Source of the DNA: Albidovulum marisflavi
GTDB lineage: Bacteria > Pseudomonadota > Alphaproteobacteria > Rhodobacterales > Rhodobacteraceae
DNA length: 64,000 nucleotides
Direction: 5' to 3'
Assembly (NCBI RefSeq): GCF_025751435.1
Contig: NZ_JAOWKY010000004.1
Span: forward strand, 124,001 to 188,000
The stretch's first letter is position 1. The number at the start of each line of letters is the position of its first letter. This document shows positions 8,486 to 17,396 of the stretch, in pieces. The translations under genes and the position numbers were made by a program. A model generated the notes under the pieces. The model did no database searches and had not been told where the DNA came from. It was given only the letters and a program-made list of their open reading frames with translations.

Positions 8486-9319
8486 TCAGATCCCGTCGCC
8501 GACGAACGCCTTTTCGACGACGTATTCCTGAGGCTCCGAATTCGCGCCCTCGCGCAGGCCGAACTCTTCCAGGACAGCCTTGACGTCATGGTTGAAGGCC
8601 AGCGAGCCGCAAACCATGGCGCGGTCATGCTCCTTGTCCATGGGCGGGATGCCAAGGTCCTCGAAAACCTTGCCCGAGGTCAGGTTGTCGGTGATCCGGC
8701 CCATGTGGTGGAAGTCTTCGCGCGTGGTTGTCGGGTAATACTTCAGCTTGTCACCGACAATCTCGCCGATCAGCGGGTCATCCTTCAGACCTTCCACCAG
8801 TTCACGGCCGTAATCCAGTTCCGCGACAGTCCGGCAGGTGTGCATCATCACGACCTGTTCGTATTTCTCATAGGTCTCGGGGTCGCGCATGAGACTGGCG
8901 AAGGGCGCGATCCCGGTGCCGGTGGCCAGGAACCAAAGCCGATTGCCTGGCAGCAGCGCGTCAAGGACCAGCGTGCCCACCGGCTTGGGGCGCAGGATGA
9001 TCTGGTCGCCCGGCTCGATGTGCTGAAGCCTCGAGGTCAGTGGTCCGTCGGGAACCTTGATCGAGTAGAACTCAAGCTCTTCGTCCCAGGAGGGCGAGGC
9101 GATGGAATAGGCGCGCAGAAGCGGCTTGCCGCGTTCGTCCATCAGGCCGATCATCACGAACTCGCCAGACCGGAACCGCAAGGATTGCGGCCGCGTCACG
9201 CGGAACGAGAACAGTCGGTCGGTCCAGTGCCGGACCGAGGTCACGGTCTGCGCATCGGGTAGCGTGCGGACGGGGGTGGCTTTGATGTCGTTCACGGTTT
9301 TCAGATCGTTCATGAGCAT
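8486..9319 (-). CDS. fpr: ferredoxin--NADP(+) reductase
   Basis: FAD enzyme that passes electrons between NADPH and ferredoxin or flavodoxin. In the 277-residue protein LRAYSIASPSWD (about residue 67) binds FAD, FLATGTGIAPFASL (about residue 127) is the NADP-binding GTGIAPF motif, VCGSLAF follows, and the C-terminus EYVVEKAFVGDGI is typical of bacterial Fpr. Two in-frame ATGs lie six bases apart; the upstream one is reported. The gene follows the sulfate assimilation operon in the same direction, and that operon has no CysJ flavoprotein, so Fpr with a ferredoxin is the likely electron source for the sulfite reductase (inference). Confidence 0.93.
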   Translation of the reverse strand: MLMNDLKTVNDIKATPVRTLPDAQTVTSVRHWTDRLFSFRVTRPQSLRFRSGEFVMIGLMDERGKPLLRAYSIASPSWDEELEFYSIKVPDGPLTSRLQHIEPGDQIILRPKPVGTLVLDALLPGNRLWFLATGTGIAPFASLMRDPETYEKYEQVVMMHTCRTVAELDYGRELVEGLKDDPLIGEIVGDKLKYYPTTTREDFHHMGRITDNLTSGKVFEDLGIPPMDKEHDRAMVCGSLAFNHDVKAVLEEFGLREGANSEPQEYVVEKAFVGDGI

Positions 9320-9378
9320 GGCGCGCGCGTTGCACGCCTCCCTTCTATTCAGGTTTCGGAATTCGGGGAAGCCCCGTC

Positions 9379-9753
9379 TCAGCCTTTCAGCCGCGACCTA
9401 TAGTCATGGTCGCGCCAGTCGGCACGGAAGATCCACTGGTCCGCAGGCTGCCGCCTGGCCAGGTCATCGTCGATCTCGACCTCGTCGAAGCCGGCCCGTC
9501 GCGCCATCGCGTACTGGTCGGCGATGACATGTCCCTTGGCTCTCAGCCGCCCCCGGTAGCCGCGCGCGCGCAGGTGCCGCGCCAGCGTCAGTCCGCGCCC
9601 ATCGCTGAAGGCGGGAAACGCCACGCGGATAAGCGCAATGCCGTCGAAAGCCGAGGGAAGGGCCTCCGGCTTGGTGTCCGGGGCGATGTCGATCGCCGCA
9701 TCGCCGGTGAAATCATCGGCGTGAAAGCCGTCGTCGCGTACGATAACGCTCAT
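9379..9753 (-). CDS. DUF934 protein of the sulfite reduction operon
   Basis: A 124-residue soluble protein. GDGRGLTLARHLR-type sequence (here SDGRGLTLARHLRARGYRGRLRAKG) and the closing WIFRADWRDHDYRSRLKG are hallmarks of DUF934, which is almost always found beside cysI in proteobacteria. It is probably an accessory factor of siroheme sulfite reductase, with no proven activity. Its ATG overlaps the cysH stop as ATGA, which implies translational coupling. It is the last gene of the DUF2849-cysI-cysH-DUF934 run; fpr begins about 60 bases further on. Confidence 0.85.
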   Translation of the reverse strand: MSVIVRDDGFHADDFTGDAAIDIAPDTKPEALPSAFDGIALIRVAFPAFSDGRGLTLARHLRARGYRGRLRAKGHVIADQYAMARRAGFDEVEIDDDLARRQPADQWIFRADWRDHDYRSRLKG

Positions 9754-10535
9754 GCCGCGTTCTCCTTGTCTTCGCTTGCTGCCTGAGCCTCTTCGGCGGG
9801 CAGGGGGCCGCGCACCATGCGGCCGTTGATGAAATGGATCCCGCACTCGACCTTGGCCGAGCCGCGCCAGCGGCCCGCGCGGGGATCCTCGCCGGGGTTG
9901 ACCGGCGTCGTGCAGGGCGCGCAGCCGATCGACGGATAGCCCTTGGACACCAGGGGATGCCGCGGCAGTCGATTGTTGACCATGTACTCTTCAAGGTCGG
10001 ACCGGTCCCAATGAGCCAGCGGATTGACCTTGAGCCTCCGGTCGCCCTCGACCTCGAAGAAATCGATCGCGGCGCGGTCCGCATTCTGGAACCGCTTGCG
10101 ACCGGTGATCCACCCGTCGAAACCCTTAAGTGCCTGTTCCAGCGGCGCGACCTTTCGGATCGCGCAGCAGGCGTCGGTCGAGAACTGGTTCAGCGTCCCG
10201 TCGGGGTCGTCGCGGTTCACCAGCGTCAGGTCGGCGCGGATCGTGCGGATGTCCGTCAGGTTCAGCGTGGCCGCCAGTTCCTGCTGGTAGGCCAGCGTTT
10301 CCGCAAAGAGCATACGCGTGTCTATGAACAGAACCGGCGTCCCCGGCGCGATGACCGAGACCAGATGCAAAAGCACGACCGATTCCGCCCCGAAGGAGGA
10401 GACGAGCGCAAGATCACCCACCTCCGGGTCCTTCAGCGCACGCTCCAGCACCGCTGTCGCCGAGTGATGGCGATAGCGTTCGTTCAGCGCGGCAGCCTTC
10501 TGCGCAAGCGTCGGGGCGTGGTCGTCAAGCGGCAT
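9750..10535 (-). CDS. cysH: adenylyl-sulfate (APS/PAPS) reductase, Fe-S type
   Basis: Reduces activated sulfate to sulfite with thioredoxin. The 261-residue protein has SSFGAESVVLLHL (P-loop-like SFGAES motif, about residue 45), DACCAIRKVAPL (about residue 132), GCAPCTTPV (about residue 215) and a C-terminal ECGIH. The CC...CxxC cysteine set marks the [4Fe-4S] subgroup, which usually accepts APS rather than PAPS; the ECGIH cysteine is the catalytic nucleophile. It overlaps cysI upstream by 11 bases and DUF934 downstream by 4, indicating one tightly coupled transcript. Confidence 0.93.
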   Translation of the reverse strand: MPLDDHAPTLAQKAAALNERYRHHSATAVLERALKDPEVGDLALVSSFGAESVVLLHLVSVIAPGTPVLFIDTRMLFAETLAYQQELAATLNLTDIRTIRADLTLVNRDDPDGTLNQFSTDACCAIRKVAPLEQALKGFDGWITGRKRFQNADRAAIDFFEVEGDRRLKVNPLAHWDRSDLEEYMVNNRLPRHPLVSKGYPSIGCAPCTTPVNPGEDPRAGRWRGSAKVECGIHFINGRMVRGPLPAEEAQAASEDKENAA

Positions 10536-12195
10536 CTCGGGCGGCCTCTGCGGGATAAAGCGCAGCCTTGAAAGGCTCGGCCCCCAGGCGCTGGAAGGCC
10601 GCTGCGAAGGTTTCCGTCGGCTCGGTGCGAAGGTCCAGATAGGCCCGCAGAAGCCGTTCGATCGCGGGGACGACCTGATCGTAGGCAAAGCCCGGACCCG
10701 CGCGTTCACCGATGCGCGCGTTCTCGGTCGCGTCGCCGCCCAGGGTGATCTGGTAGTTTTCCACCCCCGCGCGATCCAGGCCCAGGATGCCGATATGGCC
10801 GACATGGTGGTGCCCGCAGGCGTTGATGCAGCCCGAGATCTTGATCTTGAGCGCCCCGATTTCCTCTTCCAGGCCGATGGCCTTGAAGTGCGTTGCAATC
10901 TGTTGCGCCACCGGGATCGAACGGGCCGTCGCCAGCGCGCAGTAATCCATGCCGGGGCAGGCGATGATGTCCGACACCAGCCCGATGTTGGCCGTCGCAA
11001 GCCCTTCGGACTTCAGCGCTGCATGGAGCGCGGGCAGGTCCGACTTGTGGACATGCGGCAGGATCACGTTCTGTTCGTGGCTGATGCGCAGCTCGCCGTG
11101 GCCGTAACGGTCGGCTAGGTCGGCCAGCAGCCGCATCTGCGCGGCCGTCGCATCGCCTGGCGTTTCGCCGTGGGCTTTGAGCGAGACGGTGACGATCGCA
11201 TACCCCGGCGCGCGATGCTGGGCCAGGTTGGTGTCGCTCCAGGACCGGAAAACCGGATCCGCCTTGCGTGCGGCTTCATAGGCGTCATCGGGTGCGTTGC
11301 GGAAAGCGGGCGCTGCAAACTGCGCCTCGATTTCCCTCAGCACATCCTGATCGACGCCGGAAAACTCTGCCCGCGTGACCTTGAAACGCTCTTCCACCGC
11401 GTCGCGGAAGGCTTCCATCCCGTTCTCGAACACGGTGATCTTGATGCGCGCCTTGTACTTGTTGTCGCGCCGACCCATCAGGTTGTAGACCGAAACGATC
11501 GCTTCGAGGTACGGCAGAAGATCCTCTTTCCTGAGGAAGGGACGGATCACCTGGCCGATCATCGGCGTGCGGCCAAGTCCACCGCCCACGATGACCTCGT
11601 AGCCCAAGGCGCCCGAACCGCCGCGCACGATGCGCAGGCCGATGTCGTGCGACTTGATCACGGCGCGGTCATTGGGGGAGCCGGTGATGCCGATCTTGAA
11701 CTTGCGGGGCAGGAACTGGAATTCCGGGTGATCGGTGGACCACTGGCGGATCAGCTCGGCTGTCGGGCGCGGATCCTCGACCTCGTCCGCCGCGGCGCCG
11801 GCAAAATGATCGGCCGTCACGTTGCGGATGGTGTTGCCCGAGGTCTGGATCGCGTGCATCTGCACCTCGGCCAGCGCGTCAAGCATGTCGGGCACGTCGG
11901 TCAGCTTCGGCCAGTTGTACTGGATGTTCTGGCGCGTGGTGAAATGGCCGTAGCCCTTGTCCCAGCGTTCGGAAATATGGGCGAGTTGCCGCATCTGCGC
12001 CGACGAGAGCGTGCCATAAGGGATGGCCACGCGCAGCATGTAGGCGTGCAGCTGCAGGTAAAGCCCGTTCATCAGGCGCAGCGGGCGGAATTCGTCCTCG
12101 GTCAGCGAGCCGTCGATGCGGCGCTCGACCTGGGCGCGGAATTGCGCGTTGCGCTGCGCGACAAAGGCCGCATCGAAGTCGGAATACTTATACAT
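10525..12195 (-). CDS. cysI: sulfite reductase hemoprotein subunit
   Basis: Siroheme/[4Fe-4S] enzyme that performs the six-electron reduction of sulfite to sulfide. The 556-residue protein starts MYKYSDFDAAFV and contains FTTRQNIQYNW (sulfite/siroheme pocket), ACPGMDYC (about residue 433) and SGCINACGHHHVGHIG (about residue 475), which together supply the four cysteines for the cluster and the siroheme axial ligand. It overlaps the DUF2849 gene by 8 bases upstream and cysH by 11 downstream. No flavoprotein subunit lies nearby, which is the usual alphaproteobacterial arrangement. Confidence 0.95.
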   Translation of the reverse strand: MYKYSDFDAAFVAQRNAQFRAQVERRIDGSLTEDEFRPLRLMNGLYLQLHAYMLRVAIPYGTLSSAQMRQLAHISERWDKGYGHFTTRQNIQYNWPKLTDVPDMLDALAEVQMHAIQTSGNTIRNVTADHFAGAAADEVEDPRPTAELIRQWSTDHPEFQFLPRKFKIGITGSPNDRAVIKSHDIGLRIVRGGSGALGYEVIVGGGLGRTPMIGQVIRPFLRKEDLLPYLEAIVSVYNLMGRRDNKYKARIKITVFENGMEAFRDAVEERFKVTRAEFSGVDQDVLREIEAQFAAPAFRNAPDDAYEAARKADPVFRSWSDTNLAQHRAPGYAIVTVSLKAHGETPGDATAAQMRLLADLADRYGHGELRISHEQNVILPHVHKSDLPALHAALKSEGLATANIGLVSDIIACPGMDYCALATARSIPVAQQIATHFKAIGLEEEIGALKIKISGCINACGHHHVGHIGILGLDRAGVENYQITLGGDATENARIGERAGPGFAYDQVVPAIERLLRAYLDLRTEPTETFAAAFQRLGAEPFKAALYPAEAARDAA

Positions 12196-12493
12196 GACCG
12201 GCCTCCTGCTTGCCGTGGGCGTAGTTCGAGGGTCCGCGCGTGCGGAACGCCTCGCGGAAATGGATGGGTTCGGGACCGTTTGGCCCCCGTGTTGCATCCG
12301 CCAGGTAGGCGCCGACGATGGTACCCTTCTGCGCCTGGGCGTGAAGCAGGCGCAGTTGGGCGTGCGCCTCGTCCTCGATCAGCTCCGCATCCTCGTGACG
12401 GCGCGACCAGCGATCGTCCTGGGTCAGATAGACGACGTCGCCCTCGACAAGCGCGTTGGCGGTGACGACCTTGGGGGTGAAGCTGCGGGCCAT
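12188..12493 (-). CDS. DUF2849 protein, first gene of the cys operon
   Basis: A 101-residue protein (MARSFTPKVVTANALVEGDVVYLTQDDRW...) of the DUF2849 family, which in alphaproteobacteria almost always precedes cysI. It has no transmembrane segment and no cofactor motif. Its position as first gene, overlapping cysI by 8 bases, suggests a dedicated accessory role in sulfite reduction; the biochemical role is unknown. Transcription starts in the short divergent region shared with the Lrp-type regulator at 12638. Confidence 0.85.
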   Translation of the reverse strand: MARSFTPKVVTANALVEGDVVYLTQDDRWSRRHEDAELIEDEAHAQLRLLHAQAQKGTIVGAYLADATRGPNGPEPIHFREAFRTRGPSNYAHGKQEAGHV

Positions 12494-12512
12494 TGTGAAC
12501 TCGTCGAGTGAT

Positions 12513-12549
12513 GGAAATTGTGCTTCCAATATAGGAAAATTTCCCATAT
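12513..12549. promoter_or_regulatory. two adjacent dyads between cys operon and Lrp regulator
   Basis: An A/T-rich island in GC-rich DNA. ATATAGGAAA (12529-12538) and TTTCCCATAT (12540-12549) form a 9-of-10 inverted repeat around one base, and GGAA-N7-TTCC (12513-12527) adjoins it. Lrp/AsnC proteins bind short A/T-centred palindromes in arrays, and both divergent genes start within 100 bases, so this is the likely operator for sulfur control and autoregulation. Confidence 0.6.
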
Positions 12550-12637
12550 CTCCGCTATCACCCCGCGCGAATAAGGACGATCGTTCCAAATGGCGCGCCG
12601 TGCGAAACCTTTGTCTTCAAACCGGAGAAAAATCCGA

Positions 12638-13099
12638 ATGTCTGTCCGCCTTGATGACATGGATCGAAAAATTCTGGCTGAGCTGCAAGAGGATGCAGGC
12701 CAGTCGCTTGACGAGATCGCGAAAAAGGTCGGTTCCTCGAAGACGCCGGTCTGGAACCGCATCCGCAAGTTGAGAGAAGCGGGCGTGATCGGAAGGCAGA
12801 CGGCGATTCTGGACCCGGAGGCACTTGGGCTGGAGGCTTGCTTCTTCGTCCTGATCCGCACGTCGGAGCACGAGGCGGAGTGGCAGCGCAGGTTCCTCAA
12901 GGCGCTGAAGGACCGGCCCGAGGTTCTGGAGGCGCACCGTCTGGCCGGCGACATCGACTACATCCTCAAGGTGCGGGTGAAGAACGCGCGGGCCTATGAC
13001 ATCTTCTACCAGGCACTGATTTCCGAGGTGAAGATCCACAACGTCACTGCGCTTCTGTCGATGGAAGAGATCAAGTCGACGACGCTGCTGCCGTTGTGA
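12638..13099 (+). CDS. Lrp/AsnC-family transcriptional regulator of the cys locus
   Basis: A 153-residue regulator. LDDMDRKILAELQEDAGQSLDEIAKKVGSSKTPVWNRIRKL (read in parts, residues 5-45) is the N-terminal helix-turn-helix, followed by the ligand-binding RAM domain with AGDIDYILKVRVKN. The ATG at 12638 with CCGGAGAA upstream fits the usual Lrp length better than the in-frame ATG at 12590. It is divergent from DUF2849-cysIH; Lrp-type genes at this place are standard in Rhodobacterales. The effector is not evident from sequence; a thiol amino acid or pathway intermediate is plausible. Confidence 0.88.
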   Translation: MSVRLDDMDRKILAELQEDAGQSLDEIAKKVGSSKTPVWNRIRKLREAGVIGRQTAILDPEALGLEACFFVLIRTSEHEAEWQRRFLKALKDRPEVLEAHRLAGDIDYILKVRVKNARAYDIFYQALISEVKIHNVTALLSMEEIKSTTLLPL

Positions 13100-13163
13100 T
13101 CAGCGGAGGGCCGGGGGGCTGTCTGCCCCCCTGACCCCCGAGGATACTTGAGAGAAGAAGACG

Positions 13164-14348
13164 TCAGCGGACCCGGACAACCAGGCTTTCCAGTCCATGG
13201 AAGTGGTAGAGGTTTGCGTAGCGCGGTGGCGCGGCAAACGTGAGTCCGGGGCAGCGGTCGAACAGGATCGGCAGCGCGATCTGCAGTTCCATGCGGGCAA
13301 GGGGGGCGCCCACGCAGAAGTGCAGGCCCGCGCCGAAGCTGAGGTTGGCCCTGACCGGTCGGGCGGGGTTGAAGCGGCCGGGTTCGTCCCAAGCGGCCGG
13401 ATCGCGGTTCGCCGCGGCCAGGAGGCAGCCGACCTGATCGCCCCTGCGAAAAGTGTGGCCGGCAAGCTCGACGTCCTCGTAGGCCCAGCGGGTGAAGAGG
13501 TGAAGCGGCGGATCGTGGCGCAGGATCTCCTCCACCGTCGACTCGACTCGATCGGGGGTGAGCACGGCGCTGCCATGCCGGCTTTCCACAAGCGCCTTCA
13601 CGCCGTTGCCGATCGTGTGGACCGTCGCCTCGTGCCCCGCATTCAGAAGAAGGATACAGGTGGCGATCAGCTCATCTGTCGAAAGCCGTTCGCCATCGCT
13701 TTCGGCCGCGATGAGTTGGGTGATGAGGTCGTCGGCGGGCTTGTCGCGGCGATTGTCGACATAGGCGCGCAAATAGGCCGCGAATGCTTGCGTCGCGGCG
13801 ACGGCGGCGTCCTCGGTCGCGCGGGTGCGGCGGGCCTGGTACATGCCCACCATCGCGTTCGACCAGGCCAGCATACGGCTGCCGTCCGCTTCGGGGACGC
13901 CGAGCAGGCGGCAGACGATCGTCACCGGGAGTGTTTGCGCAAAGGCTTGGATCAGGTCGAAGTCGCCCGCAGGAAACCTGTCGATCAGATCATGGCAGAG
14001 GGTCTCGATCTCTTGGGCGAGGCTCGCGATGCGGCGCGAAGTGAAGGCGCGCAGGACAAGAGAGCGCAACCGCGTGTGGCGCGGCGGCTCAAGCTCCAGC
14101 ATCGAATGCGCCTCGACCGCATAGAAGGGGGCCAGGTGTTGGGCGACCGGCGCGCGCGACTCGGATGGTACCTCGCGTCCGAAGCGCCGGTCGCGCAGGA
14201 TCGCGCCGACCACGGCAGCGGAAGTGGCGCATATGAGCCCGTAGTCCTTCCAGAAGAACAAAGAGCCGCCGGCGCGCGCCTTTTCGTAGAATGGATACGG
14301 GTCCTGTATGAAGCCGGGATCGGTGGGAGATTGGGACAGGTGTTGCAT
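13164..14348 (-). CDS. cytochrome P450
   Basis: A 394-residue soluble bacterial P450. LLNAGHEATVHTIGNG is the I-helix oxygen-activation region (AGHEAT), EEILRHDPPLHLFTRWA contains the ExxR motif, and LSFGAGLHFCVGAPLARME is the heme loop, with the thiolate ligand at about Cys345. Substrate not predictable; the size and AGHEAT motif match stand-alone class I P450s that need a separate ferredoxin and reductase, neither of which is adjacent. It lies between, and is transcribed away from, the dct genes. Family assignment secure. Confidence 0.93.
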   Translation of the reverse strand: MQHLSQSPTDPGFIQDPYPFYEKARAGGSLFFWKDYGLICATSAAVVGAILRDRRFGREVPSESRAPVAQHLAPFYAVEAHSMLELEPPRHTRLRSLVLRAFTSRRIASLAQEIETLCHDLIDRFPAGDFDLIQAFAQTLPVTIVCRLLGVPEADGSRMLAWSNAMVGMYQARRTRATEDAAVAATQAFAAYLRAYVDNRRDKPADDLITQLIAAESDGERLSTDELIATCILLLNAGHEATVHTIGNGVKALVESRHGSAVLTPDRVESTVEEILRHDPPLHLFTRWAYEDVELAGHTFRRGDQVGCLLAAANRDPAAWDEPGRFNPARPVRANLSFGAGLHFCVGAPLARMELQIALPILFDRCPGLTFAAPPRYANLYHFHGLESLVVRVR

Positions 14349-14433
14349 CGATCACCTCTGTGAAGGCGCAGCAAGGCGAATGCCACTGGCCAAGGCAAGC
14401 CCGTCTTTCTAACCTGTGTGACCGGGAGGAACA

Positions 14434-16158
14434 ATGAACCGTCGCCTGATGCTCATACCGGCCTATGTGCTGGCAAGCGCGCTGCTGGCCTATGGCGTGT
14501 GGCTTCATGCCTATGCGGGCGAGCTTTCGCGTCTGGCGGACCGCGGGCAGGCTGACCTTGTGCTGGCCGGCGACCGGCTGACCGGAGAATTGCGCCGCTA
14601 CCGCGAACTGGCCGTATTGCTGGCCGATCATCCCGCGATCCTTGCACGGGCCGAGGGCGAAGGCGATCAGGATGCGGTGGAGGCGCTGTTCCTGCGGTCG
14701 GCCGACAAGACCGGGGCCATGGACATTTCGCTTGTCGCGCCAGGGGGGCGGGTGCTTGCAGCCTCGACCGGGGTGGCGGCCTACCGCGCGCCTTACGTCG
14801 GGCGGGCGTTTCAGGGGGCGCTCGGGTTTTCGCACGCGGTGGACGCGGGGCAGGGGCGGCGCGCCTTTGCCTATGCCGCGCCGGTCCATGCCGAGGGCAG
14901 GATCCCGGCGGCGGTGGTCGTCAGGATCGGAACCGAGCGGGTCGAGGCGACATGGCGCGGCGATCCGCTGACGGTCTTCTTCACTGATGACGAGAACGTT
15001 GTTTTCGTGGCCAGCCGCGAAGAGCTGGTCCTGCGCCGCCGAACTGCCGGTGGGGGCTCGCCCCCCGGCTATCCGGAAGGGGCGTTGCGCGACTTCATCC
15101 CGCATGAGACCCGCGTTGTCGCCGGTTACGAGATCTGGAACCTCCAGGGAGGACCCTATCTGCCGGCTGAGGCGATTCACCTTGCGCGGCCGTTCCCCGT
15201 GGTGGAACTCGTGGCCGAGGCGCTGATCGACACGGCGCCCGCCTGGCGGCAGGCGACGCTGCTTTCGTTCGTTGCCGGGGCGGTTGCCCTGGGTCTGGGC
15301 GCGGTGGTGTTCGCTCTTGTCGAGCGGCGGCGCGCGCTAGCCCTGAAGCTGGCCGCCGAGGCCGAGGCCAATGCCAAGCTGGAGGCGCGGGTGGAAGAGC
15401 GGACCCGCGCGCTGAGCGAGGCCAACCAGCAACTGCGCCAGACACAGGCCGAGCTGGTCCAGGCCGGCAAGCTTTCGGCCCTGGGGCAGATGTCCGCCGG
15501 GATCAGCCACGAACTGAACCAGCCACTGATGGCGATCCGATCCTACGCCGAAAACGCGGGGCTTTTCCTTCAGCGAGAAGAGCCGGCCCGGGCGGCCGAC
15601 AACCTTGCGCGGATCTCGGAGCTTGCGCGCAGGATGGGGCGCATCATCAAGAACCTGCGCGCCTTCGCACGGCAGGAAAGCGAGGCGATCGGCAACGTCG
15701 ACCTGGTCGGTGTCGTTGATGCGGCGCTTGAACTCACGGAAGCGAAGCTCAGGGGGGCTGGTGTCGCGCTGCACTGGCAGCCGCCGGCGCAATCGGTGAT
15801 GGTGCGTGGCGGCGAAGTGAGGTTGCAGCAGGTCGCAGTGAACCTGCTTTCCAACGCGGCCGACGCCTTGCAGGGACAACCGGATGGTGTGATCTCGATC
15901 GGCATCGTTCGAGATGGCGGACGGATCAGGCTGAGCGTGGCCGATAACGGTCCCGGTATCGTCGAACCGGAACGCATCTTCGACCCGTTCTATTCGACCA
16001 AGGAGGTCGGGCACAGCGAGGGTATGGGGTTGGGGCTGTCGATCTCTTACGGCATCGTGCATAGCTTTGGCGGCGCGATAGCCGGGCGCAACCGGGCCGA
16101 AGGCGGGGCGGAGTTTACGGTCGAGCTGGACGCGGCAGAGGTCGAGGTGGCGGCATGA
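14434..16158 (+). CDS. dctB: C4-dicarboxylate sensor histidine kinase DctB
   Basis: A 574-residue inner-membrane sensor. A transmembrane helix at about residues 5-25, a periplasmic double-PAS (sCache-like) domain to about 270 and a second transmembrane helix at about 275-297 are followed by a coiled linker. The kinase has the H-box SAGISHELNQPLMAIRSYAEN and the N, G1 and G2 boxes (NLLSNAADAL, DNGPGI, GMGLGLSISYGIV). This matches DctB of rhizobia and Rhodobacter. GACCGGGAGGAACA precedes the ATG. Its stop overlaps the dctD start as ATGA. It probably senses succinate, fumarate or malate and phosphorylates the next gene product. Confidence 0.9.
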   Translation: MNRRLMLIPAYVLASALLAYGVWLHAYAGELSRLADRGQADLVLAGDRLTGELRRYRELAVLLADHPAILARAEGEGDQDAVEALFLRSADKTGAMDISLVAPGGRVLAASTGVAAYRAPYVGRAFQGALGFSHAVDAGQGRRAFAYAAPVHAEGRIPAAVVVRIGTERVEATWRGDPLTVFFTDDENVVFVASREELVLRRRTAGGGSPPGYPEGALRDFIPHETRVVAGYEIWNLQGGPYLPAEAIHLARPFPVVELVAEALIDTAPAWRQATLLSFVAGAVALGLGAVVFALVERRRALALKLAAEAEANAKLEARVEERTRALSEANQQLRQTQAELVQAGKLSALGQMSAGISHELNQPLMAIRSYAENAGLFLQREEPARAADNLARISELARRMGRIIKNLRAFARQESEAIGNVDLVGVVDAALELTEAKLRGAGVALHWQPPAQSVMVRGGEVRLQQVAVNLLSNAADALQGQPDGVISIGIVRDGGRIRLSVADNGPGIVEPERIFDPFYSTKEVGHSEGMGLGLSISYGIVHSFGGAIAGRNRAEGGAEFTVELDAAEVEVAA

Positions 16159-17396
16159 CGGTGAACCGGGCAGGGCGCGTGCTTCTGGTGGATGACGATC
16201 GCGCGGTGCGCGAGGCGCTTGGGCAGACCTTGGAGCTGGCGGATCTGAGGCCGACGCTTGCGGGCAGCTACATCGAGGCCAAGGACCATATCGGGCCGGA
16301 TTTCGACGGCATCGTCGTGACCGACATCAGGATGCCCGGCAAGGATGGGTTTGCCCTTCTGGACCACGCCCGCGAAGTGGACCCCGAGCTTCCCGTCATT
16401 CTGCTGACGGGTGAAGGCGATATTCCCATGGCTGTCCGGGCGATGGCAGCCGGAGCCTTTGACTTCCTTGAAAAGCCTTGCGATCCGAAGGCATTGCTGT
16501 CCATCGTCGAAAAAGCGCTCAGGACCCGCGCGCTGGTGATGGAAAACCGCGCGCTGAAACGCGAGCTCAGACGCGGCGATGCCGCCGCCCGGATGCTGGT
16601 GGGAACTTCGGCCCTTGCCGAGCAGATGCGGGATGCCGCCCGGGCCGCTGCGCGCACCTCGGCCGAGGTGCTGATCTCGGGCCCGGCGGGAGCGGGTACT
16701 TCGAAGGTGGCCGAGGTGATCCACCTGCTTTCCGCCGCCGCGATGCGGCCGTTCCTGAAGCTGGCGGCGGTGAATTTGACGGCCGAGTTGCTGACGGCGG
16801 CCTTCGAAAAGGCCGATGGCGGAACGATCTTTCTGGATGAGGTCGCGGCCTTGCCGGCGGCTGCGCAGTTCGCGCTGCTGGATCTGCTGGATGGTCACGC
16901 GGGAACCCGCGTCATCGCGGGCACCTATCGGAATCTTGCCGCCGAGGCCCAGGAGGGCCGTTTCAACCCCGACCTCTATTGGAAGCTGGATGTGGTGCGG
17001 GTGCGCATCCCCGCTCTGAAAGAGCGGCCAGAGGACATTCCGGTGCTGTTCCGTCACTACGTTTCGCTCGCCTGCGAACAATCGGGCTTGGTGCCGCCCG
17101 AAATCACACCCGCTGTCATCGCCCGGCTTATGGCGCAGGACTGGCCGGGCAATGCGCGGGCTTTGATGGGGGCGGCGATGCGCTTTGCGATGGGGGTCGA
17201 ACAAGCGCCCGAGGGCAAGCCCGTGCTGGGGCTTGCCGAACAGATGGCGCAGGTCGAGCAATCGCTTCTCATCGACGCCTTGCGTCGCCACGGCGGCCAC
17301 GCGACAGAAGCCGCCGCCGAGCTAAGGCTTCCGCGCAAGACCTTCTACGACAAGCTTGCCCGGCACTCGATTCGGCCTGAGGACTATCGCAGTTAG
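16155..17396 (+). CDS. dctD: DctD-like response regulator with degenerate sigma-54 activation domain
   Basis: A 413-residue NtrC-type regulator: a receiver domain with DDD (13-15), phosphoacceptor Asp57 in VVTDIRMPG and EKP, then an AAA+ domain and a C-terminal Fis-type helix-turn-helix (GGHATEAAAELRLPRKTFYDKL). Two features are damaged. The Walker A loop reads GPAGAGTSKVAE instead of GxxGTGKE, and the segment that should carry ELFGHEKGAFTGA is missing: LTAELLTAAFEKADGGTIFLDEV runs straight through to Walker B. Without GAFTGA it cannot remodel sigma-54 holoenzyme in the known way, so it probably acts with the housekeeping sigma factor, as known for Rhodobacter capsulatus NtrC. It is coupled to dctB by a 4-base overlap. 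Confidence 0.85.
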   Translation: MTVNRAGRVLLVDDDRAVREALGQTLELADLRPTLAGSYIEAKDHIGPDFDGIVVTDIRMPGKDGFALLDHAREVDPELPVILLTGEGDIPMAVRAMAAGAFDFLEKPCDPKALLSIVEKALRTRALVMENRALKRELRRGDAAARMLVGTSALAEQMRDAARAAARTSAEVLISGPAGAGTSKVAEVIHLLSAAAMRPFLKLAAVNLTAELLTAAFEKADGGTIFLDEVAALPAAAQFALLDLLDGHAGTRVIAGTYRNLAAEAQEGRFNPDLYWKLDVVRVRIPALKERPEDIPVLFRHYVSLACEQSGLVPPEITPAVIARLMAQDWPGNARALMGAAMRFAMGVEQAPEGKPVLGLAEQMAQVEQSLLIDALRRHGGHATEAAAELRLPRKTFYDKLARHSIRPEDYRS

